Assembly (NCBI GenBank): GCA_002504845.1
Contig: DATW01000040.1
Span: 3,347-27,719, forward strand
DNA length: 24,373 nucleotides
Reading direction: 5' to 3'
Source: Euryarchaeota archaeon UBA250
GTDB lineage: Archaea; Thermoplasmatota; Poseidoniia; Poseidoniales; Thalassarchaeaceae
Part shown: positions 16,731-23,661 of the stretch, in pieces
How positions within the stretch are numbered: position 1 is the first letter of the stretch
Layout: the number at the start of each line of letters is the position of its first letter
Notes under the pieces: generated by a model
Database searches by the model: none
What the model was told of the DNA's origin: nothing
Seen by the model: only the letters and a program-made list of their open reading frames with translations
Program-made: the position numbers and the translations under genes

Positions 16731-16753
16731 ATTTATTCGATAAGCGAATAAAT
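16731..16753. promoter_or_regulatory. Perfect 9-bp inverted repeat upstream of the GDPD-family gene, possible operator
   Basis: The arms ATTTATTCG (16731-16739) and CGAATAAAT (16745-16753) are perfect inverted repeats around the 5-base centre ATAAG. The right arm and following T run lie 18-40 nt before the ATG at 16771, where an archaeal TATA box would be expected for a short leader. A dimeric repressor bound here would block the promoter. The following TTTT could instead make it a hairpin terminator, but no plus-strand gene ends just upstream. Confidence 0.5.
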
Positions 16754-16770
16754 TTTTGATAGGCTAATTG

Positions 16771-17856
16771 ATGGCCTTCATTACTCTCAGCGAGAATATG
16801 GTTGGAGGGGTTTGGAAGAAGCCGAGGGAAAATTCCATCGAAGCCCTGTTGTACGGTATTGAACACGCGGATGGGGTTGAAATGGACCTCAGACTGACGG
16901 CAGACGGCGAGGTAGTTATCCATCATGATCCGAGAACTTCTGGCGGCCTGTATCCCGAATCTAGCGATTATAGCGAGATTGCACAGCATTCCGATCGATT
17001 TGAAGATCTCTTGTCAAAAGAAGATTTCACATCAAGATGGGTCGATGAGGGCCGATTCGTCTGTCTCGAATTGAAGGCACCTCATCCATCTTCTGGGGCT
17101 GGTGGCGGGTGGTTTAGAGGCGCTGCCATGAGACGTCACATGAGTGAACTGATGCAAAAGGTAAGAGAAATGATCGAATATGAGAGTGTTCCCGTTTCTT
17201 CCACGGTCTTCTACTCCTTCGACCCATGCATAACGAAAGTAGCAGAGAGTCATTCTGGAGATTACCGTCATGCTAGACTCATGCCAAAATTAAGGCAATG
17301 GGGCGGATGGAAAGTTCAGAGAGCTGCAGCATTCCCGTCGTTCATCTCTACTTCTGTGCCGCGGATGTTATCTCGACAGAGAAAATTGGGTGCGCCTATG
17401 CTTCCGCTCGCCTTGGAGTATCTTGAAGGATGGACTCGCCATATCCCCCTCGGGTCGTCTGTTGGGTTGAAAGGAAGAGGGCTTCAACGCTTCAATGAGA
17501 TAAGAAAAGGACATCCCGTCTATGTCTGGCCTGCGCCGTTGGACGTAGAGCCTCGTTTATTGGGTGCGGGGCTATCATGCATATCGGACACCATGGATTC
17601 AAATTTACAGTATCCAGGAGGATTGGAGAGGTGCATGAGGCCCGCAACGATGCCTGAAATTGAAGGGGATCGAATGCCTTGGAATGAAATTTCCAAAGAA
17701 GAGCGTAGAGGGGTTGTTCAAAAATGGCGTAAGCGTTGGTCATGGAGTGCAACTCCAGAAGAGTTGGACGAGATATCAACAGCCAGTACACTCCCTTGGG
17801 AAGCACCTCGTTTGATAGGTCACAGAGGAGTCGGTAAAGATCCTGGAACACTATGA
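16771..17856 (+). CDS. Glycerophosphodiester phosphodiesterase (GDPD) family protein with displaced His-Arg-Gly motif
   Basis: The 361-residue protein is counted from ATG 16771; a TTG one codon earlier is also possible. RENSIEALLYGIEHADGVEMDLRLTADGEVVIHHDP (residues about 20-54) contains the E-x-D metal ligands (Glu37, Asp39) and the second catalytic His of GDPDs. LELKAPHP supplies the next acidic/Lys segment and CISDTMDSNLQYP resembles the final barrel strand. GDPDs hydrolyse glycerophosphodiesters in lipid turnover. The HRG motif normally precedes PENT by about 10 residues, but here that place reads LSENMVGGVWKKP. Instead GHRGVGKD occurs at residues about 350-357, just before the stop. This may be a circular permutation or a truncated second domain. 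It converges on the citrate synthase gene, overlapping it by 6 bp. Confidence 0.75.
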   Translation: MAFITLSENMVGGVWKKPRENSIEALLYGIEHADGVEMDLRLTADGEVVIHHDPRTSGGLYPESSDYSEIAQHSDRFEDLLSKEDFTSRWVDEGRFVCLELKAPHPSSGAGGGWFRGAAMRRHMSELMQKVREMIEYESVPVSSTVFYSFDPCITKVAESHSGDYRHARLMPKLRQWGGWKVQRAAAFPSFISTSVPRMLSRQRKLGAPMLPLALEYLEGWTRHIPLGSSVGLKGRGLQRFNEIRKGHPVYVWPAPLDVEPRLLGAGLSCISDTMDSNLQYPGGLERCMRPATMPEIEGDRMPWNEISKEERRGVVQKWRKRWSWSATPEELDEISTASTLPWEAPRLIGHRGVGKDPGTL

Positions 17857-19086
17857 CTCAAGACGCCTATGTGGTTGATTCTCAGCCAGATACTTGGGTC
17901 TGTAGATTGGAACTCCACGACCTCCCCGTGCACTTCGCTCATCGAGTATTTGTGCAGTTATTCCCGCTACCCTAGACCATCCGAAGAATGTCGTATAGTA
18001 CTCTGGTTTCCTGAATCCTACAGACTGAAGCAGCGATCCACTGGCAATGTCCACATTGGGATATGGGTTGGATATCTTAGGTATCTCTGAGAGTATTGGC
18101 GGGACCACCTTGCGGAGAGATTTTACAATTTTGAAATCAGCATCATTTGGACAGACCTCTTCGCCGAGTTGAATGAGTAGCCTTGCACGGGGATCTTCCG
18201 CACGGAGTACCCCGTGTCCGAAGCCGTATATTGGTCTCTTTGCAGCTAGTTCACCCCTCACGAATGCTTCAATCTCTTCCTCATTACTAGTCCCAATTCG
18301 CTTTACAAATTCAAGACATGATTGATTTGCTCGTCCGTGTAATGGGCCGGATAAAGCACTCATTGCAGACGATATGGAAGCATATATGGAAGCCCTTCCG
18401 GATGCGACGGCCTTTCCGGAGAATGTCGAAAGATTACCGCCTCCGTGGTCCATGTGAAGTATGAAAAAGAATCTCAAAACTCTATTCATCCTCTCTGCTT
18501 CATCGCCGTCTACTCCGAGCATGTGCGTGAAATTCTCTACAAGTCCGAGTTGCGGTCGTGAATCTCTTGTTTCCTGCATGTTGCCGCCCCTCAGCAGAAA
18601 TATTCTGGCCATCAATTCAGGCATCCTGGCAATGAGGTTCATGGCATCAGTACGCAAATCGCCCGTTGTATCCGATGCGCCAAGGGCGAGTATTCCAATT
18701 GACAACCAATCCATTGGGTGTCCAGAGCCAGGAGTTAGTGATTCAAGTACCCGTAAAGCCCCAGTTGGCATATTTTCTGCACGATGGGCAAGTTCCGCTC
18801 GGAATGCCTCACTTTCCTCTTCAGTGGGAAGTCTCTTGTTAAACAGAAGGTAGATTACATCCTCTTCTTCTAAATCGACTAAATCTTCGACAGGATATCC
18901 GACATAGTGTACCCCATCCAAAGGATCCACGAATGAGGTCTGGCACGTTCCAACGGGGACGCCTCTTAGCCCAGAGTCGATATTCTCACTCCGAATTTGG
19001 AAAATTGGCTCTCCATCGTCTCCCATAATACGGGGGCTGGGATTGGTCTGTGATAATCTCTCCGATAGAATATCATCTTTTATCAC
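17851..19086 (-). CDS. gltA: Citrate synthase
   Basis: The 411-residue protein starts at GTG 19086, 3 nt after the kbl stop. The catalytic residues are present: His250 in LSGPLHGRAN, His291 in PIYGFGHGV, and Asp346 in PNVDIASG. LHMDHGGGNLSTF and LRAEDPRARLL are further family signatures. The enzyme condenses acetyl-CoA and oxaloacetate to citrate, the entry step of the TCA cycle. The length suits the short, dimeric archaeal and Gram-positive type. 2-Methylcitrate synthase is a related alternative, but no propionate-pathway gene is nearby. Co-directional placement after an acetyl-CoA-releasing enzyme fits citrate synthesis. An in-frame ATG lies about 20 codons downstream, but the GTG fits the tight operon spacing. 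Confidence 0.93.
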   Translation of the reverse strand: MIKDDILSERLSQTNPSPRIMGDDGEPIFQIRSENIDSGLRGVPVGTCQTSFVDPLDGVHYVGYPVEDLVDLEEEDVIYLLFNKRLPTEEESEAFRAELAHRAENMPTGALRVLESLTPGSGHPMDWLSIGILALGASDTTGDLRTDAMNLIARMPELMARIFLLRGGNMQETRDSRPQLGLVENFTHMLGVDGDEAERMNRVLRFFFILHMDHGGGNLSTFSGKAVASGRASIYASISSAMSALSGPLHGRANQSCLEFVKRIGTSNEEEIEAFVRGELAAKRPIYGFGHGVLRAEDPRARLLIQLGEEVCPNDADFKIVKSLRKVVPPILSEIPKISNPYPNVDIASGSLLQSVGFRKPEYYTTFFGWSRVAGITAQILDERSARGGRGVPIYRPKYLAENQPHRRLES

Positions 19087-19089
19087 GAG

Positions 19090-20268
19090 TCATATCAGTC
19101 CAATTTCTCTTCCAACCTCTTCAAACTTTGAAAGGACCTCGTCGATATCTTCGCGTGTTAAGCCAGATGACATTTGAGTTCTTACCCTGGCCTTGTCTCT
19201 TGCGACCATTGGAAAGACAATCGCCCCGACCATGACTCCCCTTTCTCTCAATTTTCTCGATAATTGCTGGGCTACCCTGCTTTCCCCACACATAACTGGT
19301 ATGATGGGGGTTGTTGATACCCCTGTATCGAATCCAAGGGAAGAAAGCTCATCTCGGAAATAATTCGTATTCGACCATAGCCTCTCTACGTGTTGTGGCT
19401 CGTCTCTTAGAACCTCTATCGAGGCCTTCTGAGCCGCTGCAACGCCGGGCGGCTGGCTTCCCGAGAGAAGCCATGATCTACTATGGTTCAATGCGTAATT
19501 CCTCAAATCCTCTGATCCTGCGATTATGCCGCCTTGGACTCCCAATGCCTTGGAGTATGAGCCTCCTTCAACAGTTACTCTGCCTTGGAGTTCGAAATGT
19601 GCCACTATGCCTCTGCCTCCGCCCAGAACTCCTTCGCCATGACAATCATCAACCATGACCATAGCATCATAGTCTTCAGCCAGATCCACTATCTCATCCA
19701 GTGGGGCGATATCGCCGTCCATGCTGAATACGCCGTCTGTAATAATCAATTTACGATCAGCTGACCTGCCTTCCCTCAGGGCGTTCTCAAGACCGCTCAT
19801 GTCATTATGGGGGTACACCGACCTCTGGGCCTTAGTCAAACGAACGCCATCGATTATCGAGCCATGATTTAATTCGTCTGAGATGATGAGGTCTTTTTGC
19901 CCCCTGACAAGTGTCGGAATCAGACCAACATTTGCGGTGTATCCTGCTGAATAAATCAAGGAAGCTTCGACGCCCTTGAATTCGGCAGCAATCCTCTCGG
20001 CTTCTAAGTGCAGATCCAAGGTCCCGGCAATTGCCCTCACTGAGCCTGATCCAGCACCATACTTCTTGGTCGCCTCTATGGAGGCTGAGACGACTTTCGG
20101 ATGGGTTGTGAGGTTGAGGTAATTGTTCGCGGACAGCATTATCATTTCAGAGCCATCAACGTTGCATCTGGGCGCATTCGCAGATTCAAGAGTGGGCGGG
20201 TCCCACGCTAAACCTTGTTCTACAAGCTCTTCATAGCGGTGCTTCATCCATGACAGGTCTGCCGCCAT
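19090..20268 (-). CDS. kbl: Glycine C-acetyltransferase (2-amino-3-ketobutyrate CoA ligase), alpha-oxoamine synthase family
   Basis: The 392-residue PLP enzyme has SANNYLNLTTHP (about 46-57), YGAGSGSVRAIAGT (about 70-83), DELNHGSIIDGVRLTKA (about 131-147), MVMVDDCHGEGVLG (about 203-215) and the PLP lysine in GGSYSKALG (Lys240). DELNHxSIIDGVRL is closest to Kbl among the oxoamine synthases; 8-amino-7-oxononanoate synthase and serine palmitoyltransferase are alternatives. Kbl splits 2-amino-3-ketobutyrate with CoA into glycine and acetyl-CoA, the second step of threonine breakdown. No threonine dehydrogenase lies in the window. The next gene, 3 nt downstream, is citrate synthase, which would use the acetyl-CoA. 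The upstream gap to the divergent NTF2-like gene is only 64 nt and must hold both promoters. Confidence 0.88.
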   Translation of the reverse strand: MAADLSWMKHRYEELVEQGLAWDPPTLESANAPRCNVDGSEMIMLSANNYLNLTTHPKVVSASIEATKKYGAGSGSVRAIAGTLDLHLEAERIAAEFKGVEASLIYSAGYTANVGLIPTLVRGQKDLIISDELNHGSIIDGVRLTKAQRSVYPHNDMSGLENALREGRSADRKLIITDGVFSMDGDIAPLDEIVDLAEDYDAMVMVDDCHGEGVLGGGRGIVAHFELQGRVTVEGGSYSKALGVQGGIIAGSEDLRNYALNHSRSWLLSGSQPPGVAAAQKASIEVLRDEPQHVERLWSNTNYFRDELSSLGFDTGVSTTPIIPVMCGESRVAQQLSRKLRERGVMVGAIVFPMVARDKARVRTQMSSGLTREDIDEVLSKFEEVGREIGLI

Positions 20269-20332
20269 GCTTTGTCATGGAATAGGGAGTAAATGGCTGT
20301 TGCCAATCAAGTTATGAATAACGAACAATGAA

Positions 20333-20689
20333 ATGTTGGTTCTAGAGTCGAACATCATGACCCTGTACGATACAATGGCCAAAGCACTAGATCAGAGAGA
20401 CGCAAGTATGTACACTGACCTGTTCCATGGCGACTACAAGTTCGTCAGACATCAGACTGGCACATCGATGGACAGGGAGCAGATGATCGAGATGATGGAA
20501 ATGATGATGGCGAACGAAAAGGTCGTTGTCCGCGATGCCAGATGTGTCTATGAAAACGATGAGATACTAGTCGAGCACTCAATAATGGACTTCCCGGATG
20601 GGACCACAGAAGCTGTGATGAGCGTCCATATTCTCAAAGACGGGTTAATTATTCGCACTGAAACTGGTGCTACGCTGATTTCGAAGTAG
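20333..20689 (+). CDS. NTF2-like / SnoaL-type small protein
   Basis: This 118-residue protein could start at ATG 20333 or at ATG 20357 (MTLYDTMAKALDQRD), where family similarity begins, giving 110 residues. The pattern of an N-terminal helix with FHGDYKFVRHQTG, a Met-rich helix (MIEMMEMMMANEK), and alternating strands VVVRDARCVYENDEILVEHS, AVMSVHILKDGLIIRTETGAT suggests the NTF2/SnoaL cone fold. Such proteins are often isomerases, hydratases or binding proteins. I cannot see a catalytic pair that decides this, so no function is claimed. It lies between kbl (divergent) and ribK (70 nt downstream). Confidence 0.65.
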   Translation: MLVLESNIMTLYDTMAKALDQRDASMYTDLFHGDYKFVRHQTGTSMDREQMIEMMEMMMANEKVVVRDARCVYENDEILVEHSIMDFPDGTTEAVMSVHILKDGLIIRTETGATLISK

Positions 20690-20759
20690 TCGGAAAAGAT
20701 TACGACCATGCACAGTGATTGCAAGAATATTGTGAGGCATACGTAGGGAGTGTGAGGTC

Positions 20760-21203
20760 ATGAAGCAAACAAGAATACAGGGCAAGGTGGCGAGTGGCCT
20801 CGGGAGAGCTCAGATTTTCATGTCCCAACCGCATTATCAAGATCAGTTCAGAGATGTGCTGGGTGCAACAGCATGGCCTGGAACTTTGAATATCGAGGTC
20901 ATAGGTGAAAATCTGGAAGCGTACACTGGCCTACGAGCCGTGGCTGGGCTGTGTGATGGCGATAATATCGAGGGCGTAGAACCTCATCGGATAAATGGTT
21001 TTGAGAGGGAGGGACGCTCATTTGGAGGGGCCACTGCATTCCTGGCCTCAATATCGAAAGATGGTTCTTCTTGGCATGAGTGCGCGATACTCATCCCAGA
21101 CCTTACACGGCATACTGAGACTGCTGAAATAATTGCAAGTTCATTTCTCAGAGAGTTGCTCCCCGTCAATGATGGAGACTTTGTTTCCTTGCTCGTCAAG
21201 TGA
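20760..21203 (+). CDS. ribK: CTP-dependent riboflavin kinase (archaeal, DUF120)
   Basis: The 147-residue protein has the family pattern of MJ0056-type riboflavin kinases: GKVASGLGRAQIF at the N-terminus, a Y-x(2)-QF segment, LGATAWPGTLNIEV (about 34-47; the PGTLN motif binds substrate), RSFGGATAFLA, and LTRHTETAEIIASSFLREL with a final NDGDFVSLLVK. These enzymes phosphorylate riboflavin to FMN using CTP, in the cytosol. Unlike some archaeal homologues there is no N-terminal helix-turn-helix domain. The ATG follows GTGAGGT, a plausible ribosome site. It converges on truA with an 8-bp overlap. No other flavin gene is nearby. Confidence 0.92.
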   Translation: MKQTRIQGKVASGLGRAQIFMSQPHYQDQFRDVLGATAWPGTLNIEVIGENLEAYTGLRAVAGLCDGDNIEGVEPHRINGFEREGRSFGGATAFLASISKDGSSWHECAILIPDLTRHTETAEIIASSFLRELLPVNDGDFVSLLVK

Positions 21204-22086
21204 ACCTAGATGTCCAATCGGACTCAAGAAGCGTGTGTATCTCAGATAAAGCCGTAGCACGCCAGCGTGCTATGGCCCTGGGGTCTGAATTGATCGGAGG
21301 CGCGTGGAATGGCAATTCAGGGAGAGGTGCGACCCACGTGGAGGGGATGTCCCTATGATGGATGTTCCAGAGTAACAGTGCGTCAGCCGGGGCTCTGCCT
21401 AAATCTCTAGCAAGGCCAGGATTCCCAAGGGCATCAACAATTTCACCGATACTTGAATTTGAGTTATTTACTGCATTGATGGCTGAAGCCATTCTCCTAA
21501 CCTGATTCCAAAGGAATGACTCGGCTGTAACTGTGAATCCGACGATTCCGCCATCTTCGCGCCTCCAGAGTGCGCACTCATCCACAGTCCTGATGGGGGA
21601 CCTGTCCGGATCTGGCCTCGAGAAGGCTGAAAAATCATGTTTTCCGGAGAAAATAGAACATATTTCTTCCAGAATGTCTTGATTCGAGTCATTTTTCCAA
21701 CCATGAATCATATCTAGGCGATACAGATAGGTTCGAGAAGATGCTAGTCGGATTGGCAAGGAAGATTTTCTTCTAGAAACGCCCCATACGCATAGCTGCG
21801 ATGATAGTCTATCCCCAATAGCCCTAATGATTCTAGACTCATCCAAGTTCTTCATGAGTGACGGTTCGAGTTCCAGATCGATTAAATTCATTCTCGCACT
21901 CACGCCTGCGTCGGTTCTCGACGATAGGCGTATTTTTGCATTCTCAGACCAGTTCAATTCTTCGATGATGGCCTTTATTTCGCCTTGTACTGTGGGCATA
22001 TCGGGTTGTATTTGCGACCCGCTATACGCTGCACCGTGATAGCCTACTGCGAGGATGAAACTCTCGGCTTCTTGGCCGGGCCACAC
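21196..22086 (-). CDS. truA: tRNA pseudouridine(38-40) synthase TruA
   Basis: The 296-residue protein starts at GTG 22086, 2 nt after the stop of the TPR gene. GYHGAAYSGSQIQPDMPTVQGE is the TruA N-terminal signature, and LSSRTDAGVSA holds the catalytic Asp (about residue 59). GKHDFSAFSRPDPDR and VTAESFLWNQVRRMASAI are further TruA motifs in the second half, and LGNPGLARDLGRAPADALLLW ends the fold. TruA converts uridines in the tRNA anticodon arm to pseudouridine. The substitution LSSRTDAGVSA for the bacterial GRTDAGVHA is common in archaeal and Pus3-like enzymes. The last 60 residues extend past the usual core. Confidence 0.92.
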   Translation of the reverse strand: MWPGQEAESFILAVGYHGAAYSGSQIQPDMPTVQGEIKAIIEELNWSENAKIRLSSRTDAGVSARMNLIDLELEPSLMKNLDESRIIRAIGDRLSSQLCVWGVSRRKSSLPIRLASSRTYLYRLDMIHGWKNDSNQDILEEICSIFSGKHDFSAFSRPDPDRSPIRTVDECALWRREDGGIVGFTVTAESFLWNQVRRMASAINAVNNSNSSIGEIVDALGNPGLARDLGRAPADALLLWNIHHRDIPSTWVAPLPELPFHAPPINSDPRAIARWRATALSEIHTLLESDWTSRFT

Positions 22087-22088
22087 AT

Positions 22089-22634
22089 TTACTCCTCGAC
22101 CAAGTGCTCCATTGCTTCTTCGACAGAAGAGAAACCTAATCCTAGGATGGCAAATTCTATTGCAACGGGAATAAATTGCCTTGCAAACTGCTCGCTTCGA
22201 TCATAACCAACCTTAACATCAATACAATCGATTAATTGTTTAGCAGCTTCATAAAGATGGAATGAAACATCGACATCTTCTGTTTTCTTACCAAGCTCAA
22301 TCAGTTTTTTGAATTCTCGAATCGCCATAGGGACGCGATCGAACTCGATAAGAGCATTTGCAAGCGCAGCCTGGTACTCAGCATTTTCTGGTTCTAAACC
22401 AGCCGCTCTTTTGAGATAAGATTGAACTTTGCCCTCATTTATTCTATCATTCCCTTTTTCATCGAAATTTCCATTTTCTTGTATCTCAAACATTGCTGCT
22501 TCTGCCCAGCCGTGATATCCAGCAGGGTCATCCGGAAAACTGCTTACATGCTCCTCGAAGATCGACATTGCCGTCATGTAATCGCCCCGAGTGATGTGTT
22601 GTGCGGCTATTGTGATGATATCTTCTTCGGACAT
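22089..22634 (-). CDS. TPR-repeat protein
   Basis: The start ATG at 22634 has GAGGG six bases upstream and gives a 181-residue acidic soluble protein. An in-frame start at 22676 exists but lacks a ribosome site. Helical repeats such as AQHITRGDYMTAMSIFEEHVSSFPDDPAGYHGWAEAA, KVQSYLKRAAGLEPENAEYQAALANALIEF and PMAIREFKKLIELGKK show TPR periodicity (W/L-G-Y-A-F-A-P spacing). TPR proteins are binding scaffolds; no partner is evident. The stop is 2 nt before the truA GTG, so the two are probably translated together, but a functional link to tRNA modification is not known to me. Confidence 0.75.
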   Translation of the reverse strand: MSEEDIITIAAQHITRGDYMTAMSIFEEHVSSFPDDPAGYHGWAEAAMFEIQENGNFDEKGNDRINEGKVQSYLKRAAGLEPENAEYQAALANALIEFDRVPMAIREFKKLIELGKKTEDVDVSFHLYEAAKQLIDCIDVKVGYDRSEQFARQFIPVAIEFAILGLGFSSVEEAMEHLVEE

Positions 22635-22711
22635 GTGAATCCCTCGTACTACAACCCAGATGCTTTCGGTTATCAACGATATGCTTGTACCCAGAGAAAT
22701 ATCAGGCCCAT

Positions 22712-23641
22712 TTACGACATCCGAAATGCATCAGATGTCTGATTAATTAGGAGGTGGATTTTCTCAGGAGCGTGAATTCCGTAGATGCACGACTCTGGCT
22801 CATTCACCGCTTTCGGCCTAGTTCTTTTGAACGAGAGGAATAGGCCAATCCCTGAGAATAATTTCCGTGCCCCTCCGGACGACTCGTCATTTGGTGTGTC
22901 ATTGGTTACTCCTGCTGCTACAGAAGTCGAGTCGGATGCAATATTCAGGCCTGAGGCTGTGAGTATCTGTATAGTTCCGAATCTGAGCAATCTGCTGGTG
23001 ATGGACGTCTCAACGATGAGATTCTCGATTCGATCATATCCGATGCTCTGGCTATTTGCATCGAAATACATGAATCGTTTGATGAGGTGTATCCGGCGAT
23101 CTGTTATTGCATATGTGAATGCTCTTTGGTAAACCGCCGTGAATGCAATCAGAACCCCTGCAAACATAGGACTTAACAGGAAATAGTAGCCATTACTCCA
23201 ACTAGGCAGGGGAAAATCTCCATCTCCGAAAAGGCCAACAATGTTCATACCGATCTCCAAGGAAACCCAAAGAGCTGGCACCAAGGCTGCAAAAACAACC
23301 CACGTTATAGTCCACTTTCCAGAGGTAGGCCCATTGGAAAAATGGATTATTTTTGCAAGTATTAGCATGACCAACATGAGACCGAAGACACCTGAAAGGT
23401 CTGCACCGAGATGAAGCGTCTTGATTACAAATGCCATCTGACCTTCTCCCTGTGGTCTTTCAGATATATTCGCCCACCAGAAAAACAAGTACAAACCCCC
23501 CATCAAGCCTCCTAGCACGTATCTCCCATACATGCTACGTGCAGTAGGGTGGCCCATCCAGAGGATTTGCTCGGAATCTGTCAACGTAGGTATTCTGTTC
23601 CTGGTGGCCTCACTGTTGAGTTGGTCGCCGGCATTGGCCAT
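22712..23641 (-). CDS. Membrane protein with bacterial PH-like domain (bPH_2/DUF304)
   Basis: The 309-residue protein opens with EQILWMGHPTARSMYGRYVLGG, the usual N-terminus of PH-domain membrane proteins: a short soluble start with a Trp-x-Gly-His-Pro motif. About four hydrophobic segments follow (residues about 43-57, 85-100, 112-130, 155-170). The PH-like part is ITDRRIHLIKRFMYFDANSQSIGYDRIENLIVETS with RLLRFGTIQIL, and it closes with CIYGIHAPEKIHLLIN. An unstructured Ser/Thr/Asn-rich stretch of about 25 residues interrupts the domain. The function is unknown; related proteins may sense or organise membranes. It shares the minus strand with the downstream TPR gene (77 nt gap) and the upstream partial gene (20 nt gap). 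Confidence 0.8.
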   Translation of the reverse strand: MANAGDQLNSEATRNRIPTLTDSEQILWMGHPTARSMYGRYVLGGLMGGLYLFFWWANISERPQGEGQMAFVIKTLHLGADLSGVFGLMLVMLILAKIIHFSNGPTSGKWTITWVVFAALVPALWVSLEIGMNIVGLFGDGDFPLPSWSNGYYFLLSPMFAGVLIAFTAVYQRAFTYAITDRRIHLIKRFMYFDANSQSIGYDRIENLIVETSITSRLLRFGTIQILTASGLNIASDSTSVAAGVTNDTPNDESSGGARKLFSGIGLFLSFKRTRPKAVNEPESCIYGIHAPEKIHLLINQTSDAFRMS

Positions 23642-23661
23642 GATTATCGAGATATTTCATT

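Noticed and set aside
18461..18853. Plus-strand open frame of 130 codons
   Set aside because: Antisense to citrate synthase, which has all catalytic residues in frame.
20311..20322. Short palindrome GTTAT-GA-ATAAC between kbl and the NTF2-like gene
   Set aside because: Five-base arms in AT-rich DNA are expected by chance; it may simply hold a TATA element for one of the divergent genes.
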